Made by a program: the position numbers and the translations under genes | Part shown: positions 32,698-42,006 of the stretch, piece after piece | Layout of the letters: each line of letters begins with the position of its first letter | Position numbering within the stretch: the first letter of the stretch is position 1 | The notes under the pieces: generated by a model | What the model was told of the DNA's origin: nothing | The model's input: only the letters and a program-made list of their open reading frames with translations | Databases searched by the model: none | DNA from: Solibacillus sp. FSL W7-1436 | GTDB lineage: Bacteria; Bacillota; Bacilli; Bacillales_A; Planococcaceae | Length of the DNA: 64,000 bases | Assembly: GCF_038007305.1 (NCBI RefSeq) | Contig: NZ_JBBOWV010000001.1 | Coordinates: 2,780,501-2,844,500 of the forward strand | Direction of reading: 5' to 3'

Positions 32698-34065
32698 TTA
32701 ATAAACGCCTTCTACAAGCATACCGTTTGCTACTTTGATGAAGCCGGCAATGTTTGAGCCGACAACTAAATTGCCTTCGTAGCCATATTTTTTTGCCGCA
32801 TCTGAGCTTTCTTTGTAAATCGATTTCATAATACCATGAAGTTTTTCATCAACTTCCTGGAAAGACCAGTAGTTACGGCCGGAATTTTGAGCCATTTCAA
32901 GTGCAGATACGGCAACACCGCCTGCATTTGCTGCTTTACCAGGACCAAATAATACATCACTTGCTAAAAATTCGTTGATGGCATCTAAATTCGATGGCAT
33001 ATTTGCACCTTCTGCAACAACTTTTACGCCATTTGCAATTAAAGTGCGGGCCTGTTCACCGTTAATTTCATTTTGAGTTGCACATGGAAGAGCGATATCA
33101 CATGGAATTGTCCAGATCCCGTCACAGCCTTCTGTATAAAGAGCATTAGGACGATAATTTACATATTCTTTAATACGCTTCCCTTCAACTTCTTTTAACT
33201 GTTTAACAATTTTTAGATTAATGCCTTCCGGATCGTAAATGTAACCTGCAGAGTCGGAGCAGGCAACTACTTTCGCTCCAAAGTGCTGAGCTTTTTCAAT
33301 AGCATAAATCGCTACATTACCAGAACCTGAAACGACAACCGTTTTATCGTTAATTGAAAGTTTTGCGTCACGTAGCATCTCTTCAACAAAGTATACTAAA
33401 CCGTATCCAGTTGCTTCTGTACGCGCTAATGAACCGCCGTAGCCAGGTTTTTTACCTGTTAATACACCTGCTTCATATGCACCGCGGATGCGCTTATATT
33501 GACCCCATAAAAAGCCGACTTCACGTGAACCTACACCAATATCTCCAGCCGGAACATCGACATCCGGACCGACATAACGGTATAATTCTGTCATGAATGC
33601 TTGGCAGAAGCGCATAATTTCTGCATTTGATTTACCTTTTGGGTTAAAGTCGGAACCGCCTTTACCGCCGCCGATTGGTTGACCTGTTAAAGCATTTTTG
33701 AAAATTTGTTCAAAGGCTAAAAATTTCATGATTGATTCGTTTACAGTTGGATGGAAGCGTAAACCACCTTTATATGGCCCGATAACGTTATTGTATTGAA
33801 CACGGTAACCGCGGTTTACTTGTACTTGGTTTTGATCATCTTGCCAAGCGACACGGAAAGAAATGATTCTGTCCGGCTCAACGATACGTTCTAAAATATT
33901 ATGTTGAATATATTCAGGATGTTGTTCGAATACAGGAACTAAAGAAAGAAAAATTTCTTCCGCTGCTTGTAAGAATTCTAACTGATGTGCGTTCTTAGTT
34001 TTTAATTTTTCAAACACTCCATCAACATATTGCTGTGCGTTACTCGTTGTTGTCATTGTCGTCAT
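32698..34065 (-). CDS. gdhA: NADP-specific glutamate dehydrogenase
   Basis: A 455-aa hexameric-type glutamate dehydrogenase that aminates 2-oxoglutarate with ammonia. Typical GdhA motifs: GPYKGGLRFHP, GGGKGGSDFNPKGKS (active-site Lys), VPAGDIGVGSREVGFLWGQY and the dinucleotide loop VSGSGNVAIYA. The 445-455 length and GGKGGSDFNPKG form match the NADP-dependent, assimilatory class (E. coli GdhA), not catabolic RocG. GGGGG stands 7-8 bases before the ATG. Its product is also the substrate side of the glutaminase in this window, but no shared regulation is visible. Confidence 0.93.
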   Translation of the reverse strand: MTTMTTTSNAQQYVDGVFEKLKTKNAHQLEFLQAAEEIFLSLVPVFEQHPEYIQHNILERIVEPDRIISFRVAWQDDQNQVQVNRGYRVQYNNVIGPYKGGLRFHPTVNESIMKFLAFEQIFKNALTGQPIGGGKGGSDFNPKGKSNAEIMRFCQAFMTELYRYVGPDVDVPAGDIGVGSREVGFLWGQYKRIRGAYEAGVLTGKKPGYGGSLARTEATGYGLVYFVEEMLRDAKLSINDKTVVVSGSGNVAIYAIEKAQHFGAKVVACSDSAGYIYDPEGINLKIVKQLKEVEGKRIKEYVNYRPNALYTEGCDGIWTIPCDIALPCATQNEINGEQARTLIANGVKVVAEGANMPSNLDAINEFLASDVLFGPGKAANAGGVAVSALEMAQNSGRNYWSFQEVDEKLHGIMKSIYKESSDAAKKYGYEGNLVVGSNIAGFIKVANGMLVEGVY

Positions 34066-34236
34066 GTTAATACCCCCAAATGGATTGATACGTATACATT
34101 AGTATGAATTATCTAACAATTCAATTATATTTTATATAACATCACTGTGTGAAATCGATGTTATAAAAGAGAAAACGTTTACAAACATTATACAAATATA
34201 ATAATTTGAAGTTGCTTTTGGAAAGGATGATGAACT

Positions 34237-34695
34237 ATTTTACAACTATTAATTGATGCAGATGCATGCCCAGTTGTTGATTTAGCGCTGTTTATTTCAT
34301 CTCGTTATGAGATAAGACCAATCTTATTCTGCGATACATCACATCGAATCGAACGAGATGGAGCAAAAACAATTATTGTCGACAAGGGACCAGATTCAGT
34401 TGATTTTAAGCTACTGAGTGTCTTAAAGCGAGGAGATATTGTCATAACAGGGGATTATGGTCTTGCCGCGATGTGTATAGCAAAAGGTGGGATTGTCGTA
34501 AATCACAATGGGAAAGAACTGACGTCTGACAATATAGATCAACTGTTGGCTTTTCGATTTGAAAGTGCGAAAATAAGACGTGCAGGGGGACGTACGAAAG
34601 GTCCGAAAAAGCGCACGGAAGAAAATAATTTAGCTTTTGAAACGAAATTTCGACAAATTTGTGAACGTGCGATTTTTGAGAAGGAGGAATCATAA
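34237..34695 (+). CDS. YaiI/YqxD family protein (DUF188), apparent ATT start
   Basis: A 152-aa protein of the YaiI/YqxD/UPF0178 family. The family's opening is intact: LLIDADACPVVDLALF, followed by RPILFCDTSH, VDKGPDSVDFKLL and the basic tail RAGGRTKGPKKRTEENNLAFE. The only in-frame ATG (34471) would remove half the domain, and TGA at 34231 limits upstream extension. ATT at 34237 lies 9 bases after AAGGA and gives a normal length. A one-base insertion in TTTT (34238-34241) after the ATGATG at 34227 is the alternative explanation. The PIN-like fold suggests nuclease ancestry; function unknown. Directly abuts dsdA. Confidence 0.75.
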   Translation: MLQLLIDADACPVVDLALFISSRYEIRPILFCDTSHRIERDGAKTIIVDKGPDSVDFKLLSVLKRGDIVITGDYGLAAMCIAKGGIVVNHNGKELTSDNIDQLLAFRFESAKIRRAGGRTKGPKKRTEENNLAFETKFRQICERAIFEKEES

Positions 34696-36024
34696 ATGAA
34701 TCAACAAATCTTAAATTTAGACACATTAAAAGAACGCTTTCCGTTAATTGAAAAACTGCAATCAGAACAATATGTGTTTTGGGAAAATGAAAATGTAGCG
34801 AAAGAAAAGCAAATATCCGAGCATGTAACACCCGAAATGATTCAGGACGCAGAAAGTAGATTGAAGCGTTTTTCTTCTTATATAAAAGTCGCATTTCCAA
34901 TTACTAAATTTTCGGACGGTATTATCGAATCGGATCTAAAAGAAATTGCCGCGATGAAAAAACTGATTGAAGGACGACGCGGTTTTAATATTCCCGGCAA
35001 ACTAATGCTTAAATGTGATCATGCATTACCGATCGCCGGTTCGATTAAAGCGCGTGGCGGTATATACGAAGTGTTGAGCCATGCCGAAAAGCTGGCAATC
35101 GATGCCGGTATGATAACAGAACAGGAAGATTACGCAAAATTCCATAGTGAAGAATTCCGTAAGTTTTTTAGCCAATATAAAATAGCAGTCGGGTCAACGG
35201 GCAATTTGGGCCTTAGTATCGGTATTATTAGCGCACAGCTTGGTTTCCAGGTGACTGTGCATATGTCGATCGAGGCAAAAGCGTGGAAAAAAGAACTGCT
35301 GCGTGAAAAAGGTGTGGAAGTAATCGAATACGAATCCGATTATACATCTGCCGTGGAAAACGGCCGCAAAGTAGCGGAACAAGATCCTGCTTGCCACTTC
35401 GTTGATGATGAAAATTCAATCGATCTGTTTTTAGGGTATTCTGTAGCGGGATCTCGCCTGAAAGACCAGCTTCAGCAAGCGAAAATTAAAGTCGATGCAA
35501 ATCATCCGTTATTTGTTTATCTGCCTTGCGGGGTTGGGGGTGCACCCGGAGGTATTGCCTACTCTTTAAAACAAATTTACGGTGAACATATTCATATTTT
35601 CTTTGCAGAACCATTTGCATCTCCATGTATGCTTCTTGGTTTGATGACAGGCATGCATGACAAAATCAGTGTGAATGATATTGGTTTGTCCAACAAGACA
35701 GAAGCTGACGGATTGGCGGTAGGACGTCCATCACGATTTGTCGGAACATTGATGGAATCCGTAATAAGCGGATGCTATACTGTGGATGACAGCTTTTTAT
35801 TCAGAAGTTTAAAAGCTATGTTTGAGACGGAAAACATTTTTATGGAACCTTCAGCACATGCTGGTGTGTATGGTCCGATTGAATTAATGATGCAGGGGAC
35901 TTCATACATTCAAAACCATGGGCTACAAGATAAAATGGAAAACGCCACACATATTATTTGGTCAACAGGTGGCGATTTAGTGCCTGAAGAGTTACGACAG
36001 CAGTATTTACAATCAGAGATATAG
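34696..36024 (+). CDS. dsdA: D-serine ammonia-lyase
   Basis: A 442-aa PLP enzyme that deaminates D-serine to pyruvate and ammonia. The PLP lysine is Lys118 in PIAGSIKARGG, the phosphate-binding Gly-rich loop is PCGVGGAPGG, and VGSTGNLGLSIG is the substrate region. Length matches DsdA. Its ATG follows the yaiI stop codon with no gap; AAGGAGGA lies inside the yaiI 3' end. Co-transcribed with yaiI and probably the DUF4181 gene. Confidence 0.92.
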   Translation: MNQQILNLDTLKERFPLIEKLQSEQYVFWENENVAKEKQISEHVTPEMIQDAESRLKRFSSYIKVAFPITKFSDGIIESDLKEIAAMKKLIEGRRGFNIPGKLMLKCDHALPIAGSIKARGGIYEVLSHAEKLAIDAGMITEQEDYAKFHSEEFRKFFSQYKIAVGSTGNLGLSIGIISAQLGFQVTVHMSIEAKAWKKELLREKGVEVIEYESDYTSAVENGRKVAEQDPACHFVDDENSIDLFLGYSVAGSRLKDQLQQAKIKVDANHPLFVYLPCGVGGAPGGIAYSLKQIYGEHIHIFFAEPFASPCMLLGLMTGMHDKISVNDIGLSNKTEADGLAVGRPSRFVGTLMESVISGCYTVDDSFLFRSLKAMFETENIFMEPSAHAGVYGPIELMMQGTSYIQNHGLQDKMENATHIIWSTGGDLVPEELRQQYLQSEI

Positions 36025-36038
36025 AAGGGAAGTCGCTT

Positions 36039-36389
36039 GTGTTAATTGTAGTAGTCATCATCGCAATATTTGGAGCAGGTTTACTCGATTTAAACTTACG
36101 TAAAAAATATAACATCCCAAAAAACGAAAAATTTATGGATCAGTATGTGGGTATATGGCATTTCGCCCTGGAGATTTACCTATGCTTCATGTTCTTATCG
36201 TTTGTAACAATTAATGTATTTGAGCAAAAAACATTATATTCTGTATTGTTCGCGTTTATCATGGTTTTGTTCCTAGTTCGAGGGCTATTGGAGTTTTGGT
36301 TTAGAAAAGAAAAGCGCCGTCATATCATTTCGTTTACGTATGTAGTGCTTTGTGCAATTTGCAGTCTTGCAATTGCCGTTATAATGTAA
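36039..36389 (+). CDS. small membrane protein, DUF4181-like
   Basis: A 116-aa protein with four hydrophobic segments (about 1-15, 40-60, 67-85, 97-115) and the motif LRKKYNIPKNEKFMDQYV after the first helix, resembling DUF4181. GTG at 36039 follows GAAGGGA by 8 bases. It is 14 bases after dsdA, so likely the third gene of that operon. Function unknown. Confidence 0.65.
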   Translation: MLIVVVIIAIFGAGLLDLNLRKKYNIPKNEKFMDQYVGIWHFALEIYLCFMFLSFVTINVFEQKTLYSVLFAFIMVLFLVRGLLEFWFRKEKRRHIISFTYVVLCAICSLAIAVIM

Positions 36390-36390
36390 G

Positions 36391-36430
36391 AAAGAAGTGT
36401 GTTGGGGGAATCCTCAACACACTTCTTTTT
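36391..36430. terminator. bidirectional terminator
   Basis: AAGAAGTGTGTTG pairs with CAACACACTTCTT, with T tracts on both sides, between convergent operons. Confidence 0.9.
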
Positions 36431-37250
36431 AGTCGACCTGGATTTCTTCTACTGTTGCTTCAACTTCTGATCGGGACATTTTTTCCCGCCCATCTCTCAT
36501 CGCCTGCAATGTTTTGTGTGCCAATGCTAAAGGCAGTCTGCAGAACAGTTTGATTGAACGTTTATCTAAATCCTTCATGTAAAGGTCGGCTTTTGCCAAA
36601 TTTTCTTCGGCATAAGCAAATAGTTCAGCCCGCGTCCAGCCATCCGGAACGAAGCTGACACCGCGCTCATCCAAATCTTCCTGCTCATTTCGTAAAATAT
36701 TTACTGCCTGTAAGCCGCGGCCATAGCCGATTGCCAGCTCACGGTCAGTTTTCGTACCAGCGCTCCATTCCCAAAGCTCCGAAAGCATAACCCCGACCAA
36801 ACCAGCCACGTAGTATGTATAGTCGTCCAAGTCTTCTTTCGTATGCACCTGCCAGTTTGCGAGTGCCCATTTTGCCATACCTTCCGCCATTTCGCTCGTT
36901 GCAGAAGTGACAATCGGGAATGCCTCTTGAGGACAAACTTCAAGCCAATCAGCGAGACGCAATGTCACTTCAGGCATTTTTTCCTTTACAGGAGCCAGTG
37001 CATCAAGGTAAGCCTCGTTGTCAAAAGCAGGGGCTTTCAGTAATTCCGCCACTTTTAATAATGTCTCATTTTTCATTTCATTGGAAACATCTTCATGATC
37101 TTCAATTTCATCAATTGCCCGCATCGCCAAATAGGCAGCGGCAACCGTTAATTTTAATTCTTTATCTAAAAAAGTAATGGGGATATAAAATGTACGGCTC
37201 GTCTCTTTTAAAACGCGCATCGCATCTTTTTGTAAAGCTTTATTCGACAT
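36429..37250 (-). CDS. squalene/phytoene synthase family protein
   Basis: A 273-aa all-helical protein of the trans-isoprenyl diphosphate head-to-head synthase family. The first Asp-rich motif is intact, DEIED (residues 47-51, AIDEIEDHED). The second reads NILRNEQED, so the usual first Asp (NILRDxxED) is Asn188 while Asp192 is kept. SRTFYIPI near residue 18 is the expected substrate-binding patch. The ATG at 37250 is chosen because GGAGG lies 11 bases upstream; the open frame beyond shows no protein-like composition. No carotenoid or hopanoid genes are adjacent, so the product is unknown. Confidence 0.8.
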   Translation of the reverse strand: MSNKALQKDAMRVLKETSRTFYIPITFLDKELKLTVAAAYLAMRAIDEIEDHEDVSNEMKNETLLKVAELLKAPAFDNEAYLDALAPVKEKMPEVTLRLADWLEVCPQEAFPIVTSATSEMAEGMAKWALANWQVHTKEDLDDYTYYVAGLVGVMLSELWEWSAGTKTDRELAIGYGRGLQAVNILRNEQEDLDERGVSFVPDGWTRAELFAYAEENLAKADLYMKDLDKRSIKLFCRLPLALAHKTLQAMRDGREKMSRSEVEATVEEIQVD

Positions 37251-37501
37251 AAGGAAAACTTCCTCCATTCTAAATTGCATCCATCTCTTATCGTAACGCA
37301 AATTCGTAAAAAGGGAAAATAAAAGTTCCGGCTTTTGAAGATTCGAGGAGAGGGAATGGGAAGTAGTGATAGCGGCGTAGTAGAACATCACAATCCGAAA
37401 GTAGAACCGCACTCTCCAAAAAACGTTCGCATTTCCAGTATATACAATTTAATTGAAATATGGTAATATTATAACAATTCAAATGGACGGAGGTGAATGG
37501 A

Positions 37502-37633
37502 ATGAAGAAGTTAGCGGTCGAGACAGGTGTAAAAGTGGATACAGCTATGTATTTTGCACGTGTCATTACTTTTAAATTTGAGTCTAACGGGATAGGTATG
37601 TCCTTTTTTAGACAATTTAAAAATAATGCGTAG
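37502..37633 (+). CDS. 43-aa small basic protein or leader peptide
   Basis: An ATG-to-TAG frame of 43 codons begins MKKLAVETGVKVDTAMYFAR and ends FFRQFKNNA. GGAGGTGA lies 5 bases upstream, a near-ideal ribosome site. A terminator follows 36 bases after the stop, and the ABC-F gene starts 97 bases after it. It may be an independent small gene or a translated leader that controls the ABC-F gene. No family recognised. Confidence 0.55.
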   Translation: MKKLAVETGVKVDTAMYFARVITFKFESNGIGMSFFRQFKNNA

Positions 37634-37697
37634 CTAATTAACTTCATTCTTTTCACCAATACTGAAAAGGCTGCTCTCGTTAATGAGCAGTCTTTTT
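37634..37697 (+). terminator. terminator with possible competing pairing before ABC-F
   Basis: GGCTGCTC (37669-37676) pairs with GAGCAGTC (37685-37692), then TTTTTG. CTAATTAAC (37634-37642), directly after the 43-aa ORF stop, can pair 8 of 9 bases with GTTAATGAG (37679-37687) in the loop and 3' arm, which would disrupt the terminator. Confidence 0.7.
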
Positions 37698-37730
37698 GTT
37701 TTTTAGCTGCGCCAGCGGAGGCGTAGGTAT

Positions 37731-39344
37731 ATGCAGTTGAAAGCGGAAAATATAACGAAAATTATCGGTGGCAACATCATTTTTAAAGAACTTACTTTTG
37801 AAGTGAATGCCGGTGAACGTATCGCAATAGTCGGTCGGAACGGCAGCGGGAAAACAACGTTATTTAAAGTGCTGGCAAGTATTGAACAGCCGGATGAGGG
37901 GCGGATCATAAAATCGAAAGGTCAAACAATCGGCTACTTGCATCAAATTCCCCAATACACGGATATATCCGTATTTGATGTGTTGTCAAAAGCATTTGCA
38001 GAATTACATGATATTAAAGATCGTCTTTCTCAGTTGGAAATGAGGATGGCAACAGAATTATCCGAAAAGATTTTAGATCAATATGGTGAGCTGCAAGAGC
38101 AATACTTAGCAAAGGGCGGCTACGAAATTGAAGCGAAAATTGCATCGATCGCAAATGGACTTTCGATTACTAAACTATTGGAACAACCTTTTCATGCCCT
38201 CAGCGGCGGGGAAAAAACAAAGGTAATGCTTGCTCAAATATTACTGCAGCAGCCGGATGTCTTGCTGTTGGATGAACCGACAAATCATTTGGATCTTGCT
38301 GCAACACAATGGCTTGAAGACTATTTGCAATACTTTAAAGGGACCGTTGTTGTAATTTCCCATGACCGGATGTTTTTAAATAAGATCGTTCAGTATGTGG
38401 CAGAAATTGAAGACGGACAGATTTGGATGAGCAAGGGGAACTATGATCAGTACATTAAAAATAAGGAGGCGAAAATAGCGCGGCAGTTTGCGGCATATGA
38501 AGAACAGCAAAAAAAGATTCAGAAGATGAAAGAGGCAATTCGCCGATTGCGACAATGGGCGAATGAGGCATCTCCTCCGAATCCCGATCTATACCGCAAA
38601 GCGAAAGTAATGGAGAAGATGCTGGCCCGAATGGAAATGGTCAAAAAGCCGAAAACCGAGCGCCAGATGAATTTACAGTTGAAGGCTGAAGACCGGACAG
38701 GAAAAGAAGTATTTATACTGAAAAAAATTTCCCACGGATTTGAACATGACTTTTTATTTATGGATGTTCAGTTGTCGGTACATTTTCAAGATCGGATAGC
38801 GATTGTCGGGAATAACGGAACGGGAAAATCCACATTATTAAAAATTCTATTAGGGGAAATAGCGCCGGTAGACGGGGAGGCTAAGCAGGGCAGCAATTTA
38901 AAGATTGGTTACCTTGCACAGCAGTTTGATCAATTTAACGGCAGGCAGCGTCTTATTGATGCTTTCCGGGAGCAGGCATCATTGACGGAATACGATGCGC
39001 GGCATATGCTCGCCAAATTTTTGTTTTACGGTCATGATGTTTTTAAAAAAGTGGATCAATTAAGCGGCGGGGAAAAAATGAGGCTTCGTCTAGCCCAATT
39101 AATGGTTCAAAATTGCAATGTTCTCGTGTTGGATGAACCGACGAACCATCTTGATATTGAATCGAGAGAAGCGCTTGAAGAAGCATTGGAGAACTTTGAA
39201 GGAACTATTCTCGCAATTAGCCATGACCGCTATTTTCTGCAAAAGCTATTTACGAGAACGGCATGGCTGGAAAATCAGCAGCTTACCGTTCATGAAGGTC
39301 CATTTGAATGGGCACAGTCAAAACAAAGGGAGTTATGCAAATGA
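37731..39344 (+). CDS. ABC-F ATPase (Uup/YdiF-like)
   Basis: A 537-aa soluble protein with two ABC domains: Walker A GRNGSGKTTL and GNNGTGKSTL; signatures LSGGEKTKV and LSGGEKMRL; Walker B LLLDEPTNHLD and LVLDEPTNHLD. A linker (about 240-310) contains the long charged helix with RRLRQWANEASPPNPDLYRKAKVMEKML, a P-site tRNA-interaction-type region. These proteins act on ribosomes as translation factors or drug-protection factors. GGAGG lies 10 bases before the ATG. Its stop overlaps the next gene's ATG (ATGA). The leader holds a terminator and the 43-aa ORF. Confidence 0.85.
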   Translation: MQLKAENITKIIGGNIIFKELTFEVNAGERIAIVGRNGSGKTTLFKVLASIEQPDEGRIIKSKGQTIGYLHQIPQYTDISVFDVLSKAFAELHDIKDRLSQLEMRMATELSEKILDQYGELQEQYLAKGGYEIEAKIASIANGLSITKLLEQPFHALSGGEKTKVMLAQILLQQPDVLLLDEPTNHLDLAATQWLEDYLQYFKGTVVVISHDRMFLNKIVQYVAEIEDGQIWMSKGNYDQYIKNKEAKIARQFAAYEEQQKKIQKMKEAIRRLRQWANEASPPNPDLYRKAKVMEKMLARMEMVKKPKTERQMNLQLKAEDRTGKEVFILKKISHGFEHDFLFMDVQLSVHFQDRIAIVGNNGTGKSTLLKILLGEIAPVDGEAKQGSNLKIGYLAQQFDQFNGRQRLIDAFREQASLTEYDARHMLAKFLFYGHDVFKKVDQLSGGEKMRLRLAQLMVQNCNVLVLDEPTNHLDIESREALEEALENFEGTILAISHDRYFLQKLFTRTAWLENQQLTVHEGPFEWAQSKQRELCK

Positions 39345-39781
39345 ATCAAATCGAAGCATATTGGCAGCATTTCCGTGATTCGGAAGGTAGACAAAATATT
39401 CATTATAAGGAAGCATTTCAATTTGGTGAAAAAGCAGATTGGCTAGCGGGACTTGTAGCGGATGGCGTTAAAGAAGCAACTTGTTCAAGCTTTCCGTTGT
39501 ATGAACTCGAAGGAGAAAGTTTGCCGGAAGTTGGGGACTACCAGATTGTATTGAACAGTCTTGATGAACCCGTTGCGATCATCAAATCCTATTCCATAGA
39601 GATTTATCCATTCAAAGAAGTGCCGGTCGATTTTGCATTGGCAGAAGGAGAAGGTACTTATGAGGAGTGGAAGGAAGCGCATGTCGCGTTTTTTAGCAGC
39701 GAACTTTCCAAAAACGGTCTGGATTTTACCGAAGATATGCTGACAGTTTGTGACCGCTTTAAAAAAGTTTTTCCTAAATAA
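39341..39781 (+). CDS. ASCH domain protein
   Basis: A 146-aa protein of the ASCH family (PUA-like fold): YWQHFRDSEGRQN, FGEKADWLAGLVADGVKEATCSS, LPEVGDYQIVLNSLDEPVAII and EGEGTYEEWKEAH are family landmarks. ASCH domains bind RNA; some act as N4-acetylcytidine amidohydrolases. Its ATG overlaps the ABC-F stop by four bases, so the two are translationally coupled; a ribosome-related role is inferred only from that. Confidence 0.85.
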   Translation: MNQIEAYWQHFRDSEGRQNIHYKEAFQFGEKADWLAGLVADGVKEATCSSFPLYELEGESLPEVGDYQIVLNSLDEPVAIIKSYSIEIYPFKEVPVDFALAEGEGTYEEWKEAHVAFFSSELSKNGLDFTEDMLTVCDRFKKVFPK

Positions 39782-39820
39782 AGATTAGAAAACTGTAATG
39801 GAATAGCTAGACTTATACAA

Positions 39821-39857
39821 AATGGAGGAATTTGCTTACGCAATCCTTCATTTTTTC
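39821..39857 (+). terminator. terminator of the ABC-F/ASCH operon
   Basis: AATGGAGGA pairs with TCCTTCATT (one G-U), followed by TTTTT. Confidence 0.75.
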
Positions 39858-40011
39858 ACTATTTTTGTTCAATATCAGCACTTCATGGCAACATTTGCTA
39901 TCGAAAAACGTTACATAATAGTTGCATAGGTTAATGTTTTTTTGATATATTGATTCTTGTTTTTCTAAATAAAAAAAGAAAAACTTCTTGAATAGAAAGA
40001 GTGATTACAAA

Positions 40012-41913
40012 GTGAAAAACTTAGTAAAAAATAAAAACTTGATAAACAATTTTCAGGGGATTTTCGTTCTTGCTGTTTTAATGCTATGGGCGAAAACCTA
40101 TATTACACAAGTGACGCAGTTTAAGTTGGGTGTGGAAGGACCACTTCAACAATTTCTTTTATTAATCAACCCATTAGGTTCTGCGGTACTATTTTTAGCA
40201 GTTGCTTTTCTGTTTAAAAGAAAAAGAAGACTGACTGCATTGATCATCATTTATACATTGATGACATTTTTATTATTTGCGAATTCTGTATATTATCGTT
40301 TCTTCAGCGATTTTATTACGCTTCCAACGATTTCCCAAACACAAAATTTCGGAGATTTGGGCGGCAGTGTTTTAACATTATTAAAACCGACTGATTTATT
40401 ATTTTTTGTGGATATTTTTGTATTGATATTTATTCGTTTTTCAAAGAAAATCAATTTCCAATCCGGCAAAGTCGGATTCAAAATGCCGGCAGCTGTTATA
40501 GCAGCTGCAATTGTATTATCTATTGTCAACTTGCAATTAGCGGAAGCTGACCGCCCGGATTTATTGAGCCGTGGCTTTGACCGCAGTTATATCGTCAAAT
40601 ATTTAGGAATGTACAATTATACAATTTATGATTCTGTCAAAACGTTTGAAGCATCTTCAGAACGTGCTTCAGCAGACAGCAGTGATATTGCTGAAATTAT
40701 TAACTTTACAAATTCATTTTCAGCCCAGCCAAACGAGAAGTACTTTGGTAAAGCAAAAGATATGAATGTGATTTATTTGCATCTGGAATCGATGCAGTCA
40801 TTTTTAATCGATTATGAACTTGAAGGCGAACAAGTAACACCGTTTTTAAATTCATTAGTTAAAAATGAAAACACCATGTATTTCGATAACTTTTATCATC
40901 AAACAGCGCAAGGTAAAACTTCGGATGCTGAATTTATGTTAGAGAATTCATTATTCGGATTGCCTCAAGGTTCGGCCTTTATTACGAAAGGTCAAAATAC
41001 CTTTGAAGCCGCACCATCGCTATTAAAAGACTATGGCTATACATCAGCAGTGTTCCATGGAAATAACGGCAGCTTCTGGAACCGAAATATTATTTACAAT
41101 CAGTTTGGCTATGACGAATTCTTTGATGAAAGCTCGTATGATACTTCAAATTCGAAAAATATGGCGGAATACGGCTTAATGGACAAACCATTTTTCGAGC
41201 AGTCTGAAAGTTTGCTGGATACATTGCCGCAGCCCTTCTATACTAAATTCATTACGGTTGCCCATCACTTCCCATATAAGATTGACCAGGATTTAGCGAC
41301 GATCGGTAAGGCGACAACAGGCGATGCGAGTGTCGATAATTATTTCCAGACAGCTCGATATGCCGACGAAGCAATTGAACAGTTCTTTGCATATTTAAAA
41401 GAATCCGGTCTTTATGAGAATACGATGATTGTGATGTACGGAGACCATTACGGCATTTCCGATAACCATAATAAAGCGATGGAACAAATTATTGGTGAAG
41501 AAGTTACACCTGTTGTAAATGCAGATTTACAGCGTGTGCCGCTATTTATTCATGTACCTGGGATGGAAGGCGGCGTTAACCATACGTATGGTGGCCAAAT
41601 AGACCTTCTTCCGACGGTATTGCATTTACTTGGTGTGGAAACAAAAAATAATATCCATTTTGGGACAGACCTGCTTTCTGAGGAGCATAGCGAAATTGTT
41701 CCGTTCAGAAACGGTAATTTTGTCAGCCCGACGATTTATTCATTGGACGGCAAATACTATGATCCGAAAACAGGCGAAGAGCTTGATGAGTCAAAAGTGG
41801 AAACAGCAGATAAATTAAAAGCGATGGTAGAAGAAAAACTTCACTATTCCGATAAAGTTGTAAATGGGGATTTACTGCGCTTCCATTCCAAAGACGGAAG
41901 CATCAAAGAGTAA
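40012..41913 (+). CDS. ltaS: lipoteichoic acid synthase family protein
   Basis: A 633-aa membrane phosphoglycerol transferase. Five N-terminal helices (to about 175) are followed by an extracellular sulfatase-fold domain. It carries the metal/catalytic motif in NVIYLHLESMQS, a nucleophile Thr in QTAQGKTSDAE, VFHGNNGSFWNR, and the late Asp-His pair MYGDHYGIS. LtaS polymerises glycerol-phosphate from phosphatidylglycerol onto a glycolipid. GTG at 40012 is preferred because GAGTGAT precedes it by 7 bases; TTG at 39988 has no ribosome site. Bacillales often have several paralogues, so main versus primase role is open. Confidence 0.9.
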   Translation: MKNLVKNKNLINNFQGIFVLAVLMLWAKTYITQVTQFKLGVEGPLQQFLLLINPLGSAVLFLAVAFLFKRKRRLTALIIIYTLMTFLLFANSVYYRFFSDFITLPTISQTQNFGDLGGSVLTLLKPTDLLFFVDIFVLIFIRFSKKINFQSGKVGFKMPAAVIAAAIVLSIVNLQLAEADRPDLLSRGFDRSYIVKYLGMYNYTIYDSVKTFEASSERASADSSDIAEIINFTNSFSAQPNEKYFGKAKDMNVIYLHLESMQSFLIDYELEGEQVTPFLNSLVKNENTMYFDNFYHQTAQGKTSDAEFMLENSLFGLPQGSAFITKGQNTFEAAPSLLKDYGYTSAVFHGNNGSFWNRNIIYNQFGYDEFFDESSYDTSNSKNMAEYGLMDKPFFEQSESLLDTLPQPFYTKFITVAHHFPYKIDQDLATIGKATTGDASVDNYFQTARYADEAIEQFFAYLKESGLYENTMIVMYGDHYGISDNHNKAMEQIIGEEVTPVVNADLQRVPLFIHVPGMEGGVNHTYGGQIDLLPTVLHLLGVETKNNIHFGTDLLSEEHSEIVPFRNGNFVSPTIYSLDGKYYDPKTGEELDESKVETADKLKAMVEEKLHYSDKVVNGDLLRFHSKDGSIKE

Positions 41914-41945
41914 GTAGAACAGTTTGAATATAAATATATTTTTTC

Positions 41946-41990
41946 AGGCATCATCTGATTTGATTATTTCAAATCGGTGATGCCTTTTTA
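41946..41990 (+). terminator. terminator of ltaS
   Basis: GGCATCA-TCTGATTTGA pairs with TCAAATCGG-TGATGCC, followed by TTTTTA. Confidence 0.88.
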
Positions 41991-42006
41991 TAATCGGTTG
42001 AACAAT

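Noticed and set aside
34442-34900. Long open frames antisense to yaiI/dsdA and to dynA
   Set aside because: They lie wholly opposite genes with clear family motifs, lack ribosome sites and show no protein-like motifs.
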